This document shows positions 53,841 through 62,907 of a stretch of DNA of 64,000 bases, piece after piece. Source of the DNA: Acholeplasma equifetale ATCC 29724 (GTDB lineage: Bacteria; Bacillota_I; Bacilli_A; Acholeplasmatales; Acholeplasmataceae); the NCBI RefSeq assembly GCF_000687735.1, contig NZ_JHXL01000004.1:28309-92308 (forward strand), in the 5' to 3' direction. The notes below the pieces were generated by a model. It worked only from the letters and a program-made list of their open reading frames with translations. It was not told the origin of the DNA and searched no databases. Within the stretch, counting starts at the first letter, position 1; every line of letters starts with the position of its first letter. Made by a program: the position numbers and the translations under genes.

Positions 53841-55910
53841 CTAAATTTTCGAGTTCTTTTTATGATATATGTAAAATACACCAAAAATAGTGATACCTAC
53901 TACTACAAACACACCATAAAAAATATATCTATAATCGATATGATTAGACTCAACAACAATAATCGTTTTAGCTTCTGTATAATTACCACTTTTATCATGA
54001 ACGTAAAATAAAACTTCATATATACCTTCTTGATAAATGGGTATAAATGATGGACTCATTTTAACATCAAATGTTATATCTTTATCATAGTCATCATACG
54101 CTTTAATATAATCTAAGTAATGAAATGGCTCCCCCTTTTTAATATAGATTGCTTGTGGCACTTCTAAAATTGGAGGTAAATAATCAACAATTCTTACAAT
54201 CAACTTTTCTTCTGATACATTCAAACTTTGATCACTTACAACATATCTTACAGCATAGATACCAATTTTTCCAAATTGGATATCGTGATTAACTTTAACA
54301 TGATTTATCGATAATTGATCATGATTATCCATTATAGATTCAATATACTCTATAAAGTCTAAACTTTCGATTTCATAAGATATCACGACTTGATAAGTTT
54401 TTAATGAAATATATGGCGCTTCATCATCAATAATATTTAAAATCATATGTTGTGATGATTTGTTTTCTGATGAATCATAGGCATGAACATAAATTTCATA
54501 TGTTCCAATATTTTGATAATTAACATGAGAATCTTCAATAACAAAATAACAATTTTTATCATAATTATCCGTAACTTTAAACATCAAATCATAGTTAGGT
54601 CTTGCAAAGTTCTTAATAACAATCTCATCTACTAAACATTCTATTTTAGGTGGTATTTTATCAACCACCTCGACAATTATAGGATAAGTTGTTTCATTTT
54701 TGGCTTCATCTTTAACTGTGATTATCACGCGATATTTACCAACTATCGATGTATTTACCTTGCCTGATGTTGTTATTGATAATTGATCAAATTCTGAGTA
54801 GTTATCATAAATCAAAAGATAGTCTAAAATATATGGTTCTAATTCATAAACATCAACAATAATTGGCTTAATTAACTCAATCTTAGGTGCTTCCAAATCA
54901 CTAACCTTTACAATTAATTTTTCGATTGTTTTTAATCCTGTTTTGTCTGACACTTCATAGAAAACTTCATATTTACCTAAAAACGAACTATCAATATAAT
55001 ACGTGATTTTTACATCTTCAATTGATAAATTATCATAGTTATCACTTACAGATTCAATAAGTGATCGTAAGTATGATTCATTAATTTCAGTTAAATAATT
55101 AATTGTAATTTCATTAGTTTTTAAAAAGATTTTAGGTGCTCCATTATCTTCAATAAATACAGTGGTTTCAATTTTCGCTTGATTTCCGCTTTGATCTTTA
55201 GCATATATTCTTAATGGATATTCTCCAACTTTTTTATAATTTACCATTGAATCATCAATTTCAATTTGAATCACTTTATCATAATTATCTGTGACTTCAA
55301 TATACTTTGAATAATTAATTTTTTCGAAGACACTTCCTTTAATTTGATCTTTAAGTTTGATTGTTGGTGGTATTTGATCAATAACATGAACAATTGCTTC
55401 ATGTGTCGTTTTATTTTTAAAAGGATCATATACTTCTACTAATAATTTATATTGTCCAACATGTGATAACTGAACATTAAAATCATTGATTGTGATTGTT
55501 AAATCTTTATACTCATAATAGTTATCATAAATTTCGAAATATGATTCGTATTTAACAGATTTACTTCCAACATCAACATAAATATCTTTTGGACCAATAA
55601 TATTTGGTGGAATATCATCTATGACTTTAAAATAAATTGGTTCTTCACTTGAAAAACCATATGTAGGAAAAACAGCCCTATAATATACAGTATATGTTTT
55701 TATATAATTCGTTCTTATAACACTAAATGTCGTATTGTAAATTTCGTACTCATAATACATATAAGGATCTATTTTTTCTTCTCCATCAATATATAAATGT
55801 GCCTCAGGCATATACTTATATGGCTCTATAGGATTATTTAAAGGTATTTCTATCATTGTATTAAACCATTCAATAGAAACACTAATTAAGCATAAAAAAA
55901 ACGATAACAT
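53841..55910 (-). CDS. Seven-repeat Ig-like membrane-anchored surface protein
   Basis: A 689-residue protein with a hydrophobic N-terminus (MLSFFLCLISVSIEWF) and a C-terminal membrane helix near 660-682 ending YHKKNSKI. Between them lie about seven Ig-like units of 75-85 residues. Each is opened by a D-x-x-(P/A)-P linker (DDIPPNI, DQIPPTI, DNGAPKI, DLEAPKI, DKIPPKI, DDEAPYI, DYLPPIL) and carries YDNYD and VGxYxV motifs, like DUF5011/HYR-type domains. It is probably an extended rod outside the cell. GAGGTG lies five bases before the ATG, but the ATG also lies in a terminator-like hairpin. It follows the ABC exporter genes. Confidence 0.78.
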   Translation of the reverse strand: MLSFFLCLISVSIEWFNTMIEIPLNNPIEPYKYMPEAHLYIDGEEKIDPYMYYEYEIYNTTFSVIRTNYIKTYTVYYRAVFPTYGFSSEEPIYFKVIDDIPPNIIGPKDIYVDVGSKSVKYESYFEIYDNYYEYKDLTITINDFNVQLSHVGQYKLLVEVYDPFKNKTTHEAIVHVIDQIPPTIKLKDQIKGSVFEKINYSKYIEVTDNYDKVIQIEIDDSMVNYKKVGEYPLRIYAKDQSGNQAKIETTVFIEDNGAPKIFLKTNEITINYLTEINESYLRSLIESVSDNYDNLSIEDVKITYYIDSSFLGKYEVFYEVSDKTGLKTIEKLIVKVSDLEAPKIELIKPIIVDVYELEPYILDYLLIYDNYSEFDQLSITTSGKVNTSIVGKYRVIITVKDEAKNETTYPIIVEVVDKIPPKIECLVDEIVIKNFARPNYDLMFKVTDNYDKNCYFVIEDSHVNYQNIGTYEIYVHAYDSSENKSSQHMILNIIDDEAPYISLKTYQVVISYEIESLDFIEYIESIMDNHDQLSINHVKVNHDIQFGKIGIYAVRYVVSDQSLNVSEEKLIVRIVDYLPPILEVPQAIYIKKGEPFHYLDYIKAYDDYDKDITFDVKMSPSFIPIYQEGIYEVLFYVHDKSGNYTEAKTIIVVESNHIDYRYIFYGVFVVVGITIFGVFYIYHKKNSKI

Positions 55911-55949
55911 CTAATCACCTCTATATAATAATAGTTTCGATGTTATCGT
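55894..55949 (-). terminator. Terminator-like hairpin that includes the start codon of the Ig-repeat gene
   Basis: On the minus strand ACGATAACATC (complement of 55939-55949) pairs perfectly over 11 bases with GATGTTATCGT (complement of 55901-55911), and eight T follow. The loop holds the ribosome-binding site GAGGTG, and the ATG is in the 3' arm. It lies 10 bases after the ABC exporter stop, so it may both end that transcript and control the next gene. Confidence 0.6.
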
Positions 55950-55958
55950 ATATCTTTT

Positions 55959-57800
55959 TTAAAGTGCATTCATTTCTGATTGATATGCTAATTCTTGTTC
56001 TTGTAAAAATTGAGTTTTATATAATTCAAAATAGCGACCACGTTGTTTAAGTAAAGTTTCATGGTTACCCATTTCAATAATTTTACCCATCTCAAGCATA
56101 ATAATTAAGTCACAATCAACGATTGTTGATAATCTATGTGCAACAATAAACGATGTTCTATTATTAAGCAGTTTTTTTGTTGCATCTTGAATTAATCGTT
56201 CTGCTTCACTATCAATTGATGAAGTTGCTTCATCCAAAATTAAAATCTTTGGGTTAGCCAGAATTGCACGAGCAAATGAAATAAGTTGTTTTTGCCCTGT
56301 TGATAAAAGATTTCCACCTTCACCAACTTCTGTTTGATAACCTTTTTCAAACTTCATAACGATTTCATGTAATCCGATTGCTTTACTTGCTTCAATAACT
56401 TCTTCATCGGTAGCACTTAATCTACCATAACGGATATTTTCCATAATCGTTGTTGAAAATAATAGAGGAGATTGCAATACATATCCTAAATGGTGATGTA
56501 ACCAAGAAATACTACGTTCTTTATAATCTTTACCATCAATTAAAATTTGACCTTCTTTTGGTTCATAAAATCTAGAAATTAGATTTACAATCGTTGTTTT
56601 ACCACTACCTGTATGTCCAACTAATGCAACACTCATACCACGATTGATTTTTAAATTAAAGTTCTCTAAAATGATTTCATTTGGTTTATAGTAGAATGTT
56701 ACATTTTTAAATTCTATTTCTCCTTGAATCTCTTCCCAGTTTTCACGTCTTTGATCAAACCAATCACCATATTTTTGGATGACTTCTTCTGTGTCTTTAA
56801 TTTCTGGATTTGTTTGAATTAAATCTAAGACACGTTCTGCTGATGCTTGAGCTTGTTGAAGTTGTGAAATAAAGTTTGTTAAGGTCACAACCGGGTCAAA
56901 AAAATTCACAGTAGCACGAATAAATAAATATAATGTACCAACTAAAATTAATCCTTCTGATGCATAATATGATCCACTATACATAATGATTGCGACAATA
57001 AAGTAACAAACAGTTAATAAAATAGATGAATATAGCGATGATAAACTATTAGCTTTTACGCTTGATCGATACATACGATTTGCTGTTTCATCAAACTCCA
57101 TTAAACTGCGGTCTTCGATAACTAAAGATTTCGTTGTCTTTGCGCCATTAAAACTTTCTGAAAACTTGGCAGTTAATTCTGAATTGTAATGTCTTGCTTC
57201 TCTATGACGTAGTAATACACGTTTTCTAAAAAATATTGTAACTAAAAACATTAATGGTAATGAACACGTCACAATTAATGCTAGTATTATGTTATAAAAA
57301 TATAACATGATAAGTGTTGCAATCATTAATAAAATTGACCAAACAAAATCTATTAATCCCCATGAAATAACTTGACTTAAACGTCTAGCATCACTTGTCA
57401 TACGAGCCATAATCCAACCTTGTGGTGTGACATCATAATACGAAAATGGTAACTTTTGAAGTGTTTTAAATGCTTCTTTTCTTAAGTCATATGAAACATT
57501 TGCTTCAATAATACCACCTTGGTAAATAAAACCATATACCGTTAATCCAAATGCAACAGCCATACCAATATTTGCACCAATATACCATCCATAATAAGTG
57601 AAATTATTTTTTGTAACTAACTCATCAATTGCATATTGGCTTAAAACCATTTGTAAAGTATCTAATAAAGCTAAACTTACAGCACATATAATCATGATAA
57701 TTAAATTAAATTTGTTTCTCATGATTACTTTAAATAATTTTTTCCATACTGGAAGGCTAATCTTTTTTAATTTATCGTCATCATCTTTCGTGTTGTACAT
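55959..57800 (-). CDS. ABC exporter half-transporter, subunit 2 (catalytic Walker B)
   Basis: A 613-residue half-transporter: six membrane helices (about 30-320), then an ATPase domain (about 365-600). Walker A is GHTGSGKTT, the signature is the unusual LLSTGQKQ, Walker B with catalytic Glu is ILILDEATS, and the H-loop is VAHRLST. It starts three bases after the partner gene. The STGQ signature is the kind found on the degenerate side of heterodimeric exporters such as BmrCD or LmrCD. Substrates are likely drugs, lipids or peptides, but none is shown. Confidence 0.9.
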   Translation of the reverse strand: MYNTKDDDDKLKKISLPVWKKLFKVIMRNKFNLIIMIICAVSLALLDTLQMVLSQYAIDELVTKNNFTYYGWYIGANIGMAVAFGLTVYGFIYQGGIIEANVSYDLRKEAFKTLQKLPFSYYDVTPQGWIMARMTSDARRLSQVISWGLIDFVWSILLMIATLIMLYFYNIILALIVTCSLPLMFLVTIFFRKRVLLRHREARHYNSELTAKFSESFNGAKTTKSLVIEDRSLMEFDETANRMYRSSVKANSLSSLYSSILLTVCYFIVAIIMYSGSYYASEGLILVGTLYLFIRATVNFFDPVVTLTNFISQLQQAQASAERVLDLIQTNPEIKDTEEVIQKYGDWFDQRRENWEEIQGEIEFKNVTFYYKPNEIILENFNLKINRGMSVALVGHTGSGKTTIVNLISRFYEPKEGQILIDGKDYKERSISWLHHHLGYVLQSPLLFSTTIMENIRYGRLSATDEEVIEASKAIGLHEIVMKFEKGYQTEVGEGGNLLSTGQKQLISFARAILANPKILILDEATSSIDSEAERLIQDATKKLLNNRTSFIVAHRLSTIVDCDLIIMLEMGKIIEMGNHETLLKQRGRYFELYKTQFLQEQELAYQSEMNAL

Positions 57801-57803
57801 AAA

Positions 57804-59621
57804 TTATTTGCCCTCCCTTACTAATTCTAAAAATTCTTTTTCAAGTTTACCTTGAATACCCCATAATGTCTTATATAACCCTTCCTTAGCGGAAAGTTCA
57901 TCATGTTTACCAATTGCTTCAATCATACCGTCTTTAATTACAACAATTTTATCTGCTTCTTTAGCTGTTGTAATACGGTGTGTAATAATAATATTTGTTG
58001 ATTTATGATCACGTTCTTTTAATGCTTTTCTAATTGCACTATCTGTATGATTATCTAATGCTGACAATGCATCATCAAAGATTAAAATAGGTTTTTCACT
58101 AACTAAAATACGAGCAATCGCAATTCTTTGTTTCTGTCCACCTGAAAGTGTTGTACCTTTTTCACCAACTTTGGTTTGATAACCGTTTTGGAAAGTGTGA
58201 ATATCTTTTTCAATTGCTGCTGTTCTTGCAGCCATTTCAATTTCTAGTTCAGTAGCTTTTGGATTTGCAATTGAGATATTTTCATAAACCGTTTTCGAAT
58301 AAAGGAACGGGTCTTGAAGGACTGCACCAATGTTTTTTCGTATATGTTGTTTTTTAATATCACGTAATTCAACACCATCAATTAATATGGAACCTTCATA
58401 TTCATACATTCTCATAAGTAAATTAATAATGGTTGTTTTACCAGATCCTGTCTTACCAATAATAGCGACTGTTTCACCAGGTTTAATTTCAAATGAAATA
58501 TTTTTTAGTAGATATGATTCATCATCATCAAACTTAAATGAAACATTTTTAAATTCAATATGTCCTTGAATTTCCGGTTCTAATGTACCATCAATAGCGT
58601 ATTCAATAGGCTTTTTAATAATTTCATCAATTCTTCCCATCGCAACAGATGCTTTAGAAAATTCATTAATTAATCTACCTAATCCACGAATCGGCCATAC
58701 TAATAAACCTAATAACATGAGCGCTGCAACGATTTGAGGTGCATCCATCACACCTTGTCTTGCAAATTCAATACATAAAATTGTAATACCTGCATATTGG
58801 CTTAATGAAATTAAATCCATGAACCCCCAATATAAGGCAACCATTTTATTTGCTTTAATATTCATATCTGTATATGCTTTATTTTTTGCTTCCATTTTTT
58901 CTATTTCAAATGGCTCATTCGCAAAAGCTTTAACAACCTTGCTTGCAGATACGTTTTCTTGAATAACTGTCATCATAGCAGATTCTTTTTCTTCAACTTC
59001 ATTAAATACTTTTTCAATTTTATTAAAATAAATAATCGATGAAATTGTATAAACTGGTATGACAGCTAAACTAATCCACATGATTGTTTGATTGATATGA
59101 TACATTTGATATACACCAGAAAATAATGAACCCAGTAATCCAATGAGTTGCATTAATGTTGTAACAATAAAACCTGAAGTAGTTTCAACATCTGATGTTG
59201 CTCTTTGAATTAAGTCACCACTGTCTGAATTATTATGAAATTTATAGTCTAGATTTTGCACATGATCAAATATTTTTAATCTCAATTCTTTAGCAATCTT
59301 TTCTTGAATTGCACCTTTTAAATAATTTTCATAATACATTAATGTATAGCGAATAATTTGATATGTAAAAAGCGCTAAGGCAACATAAAAGACAACCATT
59401 AAAATGGTTTCACCTGATTCAAAAAATTGAATTAGAAAATTTGGTAAGTTTATTTGTGTATCTGATGGTGTTCCTAAAAAGTTATTTAACGCATAAATGA
59501 TATATTGCGTAAATAAAGGAATAAATGAATATGTGAATCGGTGAATTAACACCAACACAATTAATACTAAATAAGCAAACAGATGTCCTTTTGTTAATTT
59601 AAATAGTGACTTTAATCTCAT
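57804..59621 (-). CDS. ABC exporter half-transporter, subunit 1 (degenerate Walker B)
   Basis: A 605-residue half-transporter with six membrane helices (about 15-310) and an ATPase domain (about 350-590). Walker A is GKTGSGKTT and the signature is the canonical LSGGQKQR. Walker B ends ILIFDDALS, with Asp where the catalytic Glu should be; the H-loop is ITHRITT. This Asp and the partner's STGQ belong to the same composite site, as in asymmetric heterodimeric multidrug exporters. It lies downstream of an XRE-TPR regulator and a leader with a terminator-type hairpin. Confidence 0.9.
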   Translation of the reverse strand: MRLKSLFKLTKGHLFAYLVLIVLVLIHRFTYSFIPLFTQYIIYALNNFLGTPSDTQINLPNFLIQFFESGETILMVVFYVALALFTYQIIRYTLMYYENYLKGAIQEKIAKELRLKIFDHVQNLDYKFHNNSDSGDLIQRATSDVETTSGFIVTTLMQLIGLLGSLFSGVYQMYHINQTIMWISLAVIPVYTISSIIYFNKIEKVFNEVEEKESAMMTVIQENVSASKVVKAFANEPFEIEKMEAKNKAYTDMNIKANKMVALYWGFMDLISLSQYAGITILCIEFARQGVMDAPQIVAALMLLGLLVWPIRGLGRLINEFSKASVAMGRIDEIIKKPIEYAIDGTLEPEIQGHIEFKNVSFKFDDDESYLLKNISFEIKPGETVAIIGKTGSGKTTIINLLMRMYEYEGSILIDGVELRDIKKQHIRKNIGAVLQDPFLYSKTVYENISIANPKATELEIEMAARTAAIEKDIHTFQNGYQTKVGEKGTTLSGGQKQRIAIARILVSEKPILIFDDALSALDNHTDSAIRKALKERDHKSTNIIITHRITTAKEADKIVVIKDGMIEAIGKHDELSAKEGLYKTLWGIQGKLEKEFLELVREGK

Positions 59622-59640
59622 GATGCATCCCTCATTTTTT

Positions 59641-59672
59641 GATAAAAAACATGCAAAGAATGACTTCCTTGC
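59641..59672 (-). terminator. Terminator or attenuator between the XRE regulator and ABC exporter genes
   Basis: On the minus strand AACATGCAA and TTGCATGTT pair over a 12-base loop and are followed by T residues. It may simply end the regulator transcript, or act as an attenuator for the exporter, because a likely promoter lies upstream of it near 59753. Confidence 0.75.
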
Positions 59673-59720
59673 ATGTTAAATTTTTTAAGCTTTTTTAAAA
59701 TGTATTTTTAAAAAACAAAT

Positions 59721-59744
59721 TTATTTCGGAGTCATCTCCCACAT
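59721..59744 (-). other. Possible seven-codon leader ORF before the ABC exporter
   Basis: On the minus strand ATG TGG GAG ATG ACT CCG AAA TAA encodes MWEMTPK. A possible -10 (TATGAT, 59753-59758) lies nine bases upstream, so a message would start almost at the ATG. No ribosome-binding site is seen. The coding is unproven; it is noted because leader peptides regulate similar exporters. Confidence 0.25.
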
Positions 59745-59771
59745 TTAATTTTATCATAGTTAAATCAATAG

Positions 59772-60983
59772 TCAATCAATATTAAGCGATATATCATTAA
59801 GTTTATAATAAACATTTTGGGCAAGTTGGGTTGCATCTTTATAGTATCCTGCTTGTTTAAGTAAATCAATACCTTCTTGATACCAAAAATCAATAAGTAG
59901 TTTTTCATCTGGCAAGTCATTCATCTTTAATACATCGTATCTTAAAAACTCTAATAATTCTTCTTGTTTCACTGTGTATTTAGTCTTTAAATAGGTTACC
60001 AATAACTTTTCATGGTTTGTAAATTCAAAACTTAAATTTATCATTTTGAATAACTCATCTTTTTTGTTTAATCTATTTAAAATCAGAAGCATTAACATAT
60101 ATGATCTAACATCATTAATCGTATAATTTTTCATAAGTTCATATGCTGATTCATAACGCATATGAATGTAATAAAAGTGTGCTTTTAAATAAACTTTATT
60201 TTCTTTACTTATGTGTAAATTATCATTTAAATGTTTGTTTAATTGAGCTTCATTTAAAAATTGATTCATGTATGTAAAATAATACACTTTAAGTTCATTT
60301 ACTAAATGATAATAACCATGATAAACTAACTTTTGTATCATTTTTTCATAATGTAATTGAATATATGGATGATGATTCATCATTAAAGCAATTCTTAATT
60401 TTTCTTTTTGAATTAACAAATCCAATTTTTGATGAACGTTCTTCTTTTTAATTAATTCTAATGCGATAAAACTATCTTTCAATCGACCTTCAATCTGAAA
60501 AATTAAAGAAACAAAATATAAAAATGCTTGAAGTTCTAAATCATTAAAGTTTTTGATGTAAAGTATTAAATCTTCTAATATATTTTTAGCTTCTTGATAC
60601 ATCTTATGATAAACCAAATAACCGAAATAGTTTAGTTTACTTTTATAATCTTCATCATATTTAAATGCATCAATAGGTAAATTAAATAACATAGATTCAA
60701 TAATATTATCTAAAATGTTTTCTTGTTCGAATGAATCATTTGATGTTAATTTAATTTGAAATCTTTCACTTAAAAGAGCAATATATTTTTCAGATGGTTT
60801 AATTAAGTTGTTTTCAACTTTAGATAGATAAGATACGCTACATATTCCTTTTGCACCTTCTTCTAATGTCATATTCATCTTCTTACGATGATGTTTAACT
60901 ATTGAACCAAATTCATCATCGTAATTTGGAAGATACTTTCTCATATTCATATAGTGTTCAATCGTCGAGATGTGTATATACAT
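59772..60983 (-). CDS. XRE-family regulator with TPR-like helical domain
   Basis: A 403-residue regulator: XRE-type helix-turn-helix at about 28-80 (MNMTLEEGAKGICSVSYLSK) and a long alpha-helical C-terminus resembling TPR repeats, as in Rgg or PlcR-type peptide-sensing regulators. The ATG at 60983 has AAGGAG nine bases upstream; an ATG ten codons earlier does not. It lies directly upstream of the ABC exporter genes in the same direction and may control them. No obvious pheromone gene is seen beside it. Confidence 0.82.
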   Translation of the reverse strand: MYIHISTIEHYMNMRKYLPNYDDEFGSIVKHHRKKMNMTLEEGAKGICSVSYLSKVENNLIKPSEKYIALLSERFQIKLTSNDSFEQENILDNIIESMLFNLPIDAFKYDEDYKSKLNYFGYLVYHKMYQEAKNILEDLILYIKNFNDLELQAFLYFVSLIFQIEGRLKDSFIALELIKKKNVHQKLDLLIQKEKLRIALMMNHHPYIQLHYEKMIQKLVYHGYYHLVNELKVYYFTYMNQFLNEAQLNKHLNDNLHISKENKVYLKAHFYYIHMRYESAYELMKNYTINDVRSYMLMLLILNRLNKKDELFKMINLSFEFTNHEKLLVTYLKTKYTVKQEELLEFLRYDVLKMNDLPDEKLLIDFWYQEGIDLLKQAGYYKDATQLAQNVYYKLNDISLNID

Positions 60984-61110
60984 AGTTGTCAACTCCTTAA
61001 ACTTTTTTTCCATTTTAAAAATATGCCATTTTTTTGATAAAAACTCAAGTCGTCATTTTCCTTGATTTTATTCATCTGAAAAAAATAATGTGAAAAATGT
61101 GATAATTTTA

Positions 61111-61140
61111 ATAAAAAAGTAGACTTTTTTTAGCCTACTT
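61111..61140 (-). terminator. Terminator of the SHOCT operon
   Basis: AAGTAGACT (61117-61125) pairs with AGCCTACTT (61132-61140), allowing one G-U, followed by a T-run on the minus strand. Confidence 0.8.
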
Positions 61141-61147
61141 AATTTTT

Positions 61148-61633
61148 TTATATTTTATTAATAATATTTTCTCTTCGAATATCGTATTCTTCTTTAGTGA
61201 TTAACCCTTTTTCATATAAATTTTCAAGTTCTCGAAGTTTTGATTCAAGATCACTCCATGAACCTGTTTCATCTTTTTTTTCTTTGGAACCTAAAATACC
61301 AAATAAACCTGCAAGTAATCCACCACCAAATAATAGGTATATTGACCACCCAAACGCTTTATTTCTAGATGCTTTACCGTTTCTTGCTTGAATTAAAACA
61401 AATGCTGCATATACATTGAGTGCTGCAATAATAAATGAAATAACAGCTAAGAAACTTAACATATTTTGTACACTTGATAACAAGTCATTAGCAACTAACT
61501 CGTCATATAATCCTGGAATTTGATTGATTATTGAAAGACCATCAGTTGCTAGAATTTGTATTCCTGATAAAAAACTATTTAAAGCTGCAATTAACGCGAT
61601 AATAATAGCAATTAATAAGAAATTTTTATTCAT
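61148..61633 (-). CDS. SHOCT-domain membrane protein, copy 4
   Basis: A 161-residue protein with three or four membrane helices and a cytoplasmic C-terminal SHOCT domain: LESKLRELENLYEKGLITKE followed by EYDIRRENII. SHOCT domains are short oligomerisation modules at the ends of membrane and other proteins. It has a longer extracytoplasmic loop than its paralogues (SLSIINQIPGLYDELVANDL-type region). It is the last gene of the operon, four bases after copy 3. Function unknown. Confidence 0.8.
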   Translation of the reverse strand: MNKNFLLIAIIIALIAALNSFLSGIQILATDGLSIINQIPGLYDELVANDLLSSVQNMLSFLAVISFIIAALNVYAAFVLIQARNGKASRNKAFGWSIYLLFGGGLLAGLFGILGSKEKKDETGSWSDLESKLRELENLYEKGLITKEEYDIRRENIINKI

Positions 61634-61637
61634 TTTT

Positions 61638-62003
61638 TTAATCCTTTTCTATAATTTTTTTACGACGAATGTCATATTCTTCTTTAGTAATAAAGTTATT
61701 ATCATATAAACGATTTAACTCTATGAGTTTTTGTTCTAATGATGTTGATGAAGATGGTTCATCACTTTCAACAGCTAGTAACCCAAAAATACCACCAATA
61801 AGTGATGTAAAGATTAAGTAAATACTCCAGTTTCTAACCTTGTCTTTATCAACTATTCCTTTTTTTGCTTTTCCTAATACATTAAATGCAACAATATTTA
61901 AAACACCTAATGGTATTGTAATAATTGCCATAAATGCTAAAAGAAATGCAATTCCACTGATTAAAGCAAACACCTGTGCAACTGTTAAATATGTCTTGTT
62001 CAT
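61638..62003 (-). CDS. SHOCT-domain membrane protein, copy 3
   Basis: The shortest copy, 121 residues: about three membrane helices and the SHOCT tail LEQKLIELNRLYDNNFITKE plus EYDIRRKKIIEKD. The tail is nearly identical to copy 1, which shows recent duplication. The gap to copy 2 is 15 bases. Function unknown. Confidence 0.8.
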   Translation of the reverse strand: MNKTYLTVAQVFALISGIAFLLAFMAIITIPLGVLNIVAFNVLGKAKKGIVDKDKVRNWSIYLIFTSLIGGIFGLLAVESDEPSSSTSLEQKLIELNRLYDNNFITKEEYDIRRKKIIEKD

Positions 62004-62018
62004 TTTATCCCCTTTCCC

Positions 62019-62480
62019 TTAAACCCTTTCTATAATTTGTTGACGTAATTTTTGATATTCTTCATATGTAATTAATTCTTTTTCATACATAGATTCAATT
62101 TCTTTTAATTTATGTTCAAGTGAACTCGTGTGTTCTTCATTACTTGCATTTGATCCTAATATACCGAATATACCTGGTAAGAACCCTGCAGTAAACATAA
62201 GAACAATTGACCATATAAGTGCAACTCTAACAGGTCTTAATTCTTTTCTAACTTGTTGAATGTTTAAACCTGCAATTATATTAATAATAGAAACTGCTAA
62301 CATCACTGCACTCAATGAATTTAGATACAAATTAAACATTTTTATTTGTTCAATGCTAATTAAAGTATCATCAAATATAAGACTTCTATCAAAACTTAAA
62401 AGTATAACAGCTAATAAAATCAAAATAACTGCTGTAATATAGGAAAATATAACAGATACTTTTAAATATGTTTTATTCAT
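62019..62480 (-). CDS. SHOCT-domain membrane protein, copy 2
   Basis: 153 residues with about four membrane helices and the most divergent SHOCT tail (LEHKLKEIESMYEKELITYE then EYQKLRQQIIERV). It shares with copy 4 the glycine-rich membrane segment ending FGILGS. Function unknown; gap of 12 bases to copy 1. Confidence 0.8.
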   Translation of the reverse strand: MNKTYLKVSVIFSYITAVILILLAVILLSFDRSLIFDDTLISIEQIKMFNLYLNSLSAVMLAVSIINIIAGLNIQQVRKELRPVRVALIWSIVLMFTAGFLPGIFGILGSNASNEEHTSSLEHKLKEIESMYEKELITYEEYQKLRQQIIERV

Positions 62481-62492
62481 ATAATGTACTCC

Positions 62493-62906
62493 TTAAATAC
62501 TTTCTATGATTTTTTTTCTTCGAATGTCATATTCTTCTTTCGTGATCAAATTTTTATCATACAAGCGATTTAATTCTAAAAGTTTTTGTTCAAATGATGT
62601 TTTTATTGTATTATTTTTTTCTTCATCATTAACTAAAAACCCTATAAGTATAAAAATACCTGCAGGAGCAAGTACTAAACAAAAGATAATACTCCAAATG
62701 ATACCTTCCGTTTTACCACTATCTCCTTTTGAAGCAACTATACCTACTCTTGCAATACCTATAATAATAGCAGCTAGAAACGCCAATAGAAATACCGAAA
62801 ATACACGCAATGGTCCTAGCATCATAAGTATGAAAGCAATCCCTACGTATATTGTTACAACAAAACCAGCAATAATTTGTCCTGCAAGAATAAATCCGTT
62901 TTTCAT
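62493..62906 (-). CDS. SHOCT-domain membrane protein, copy 1
   Basis: 137 residues: hydrophobic helices over the first 95 residues, then FEQKLLELNRLYDKNLITKE and EYDIRRKKIIESI. It starts one base after the stop of the histidine phosphatase gene, so it is firmly in the operon. Function unknown. Confidence 0.8.
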   Translation of the reverse strand: MKNGFILAGQIIAGFVVTIYVGIAFILMMLGPLRVFSVFLLAFLAAIIIGIARVGIVASKGDSGKTEGIIWSIIFCLVLAPAGIFILIGFLVNDEEKNNTIKTSFEQKLLELNRLYDKNLITKEEYDIRRKKIIESI

Positions 62907-62907
62907 A

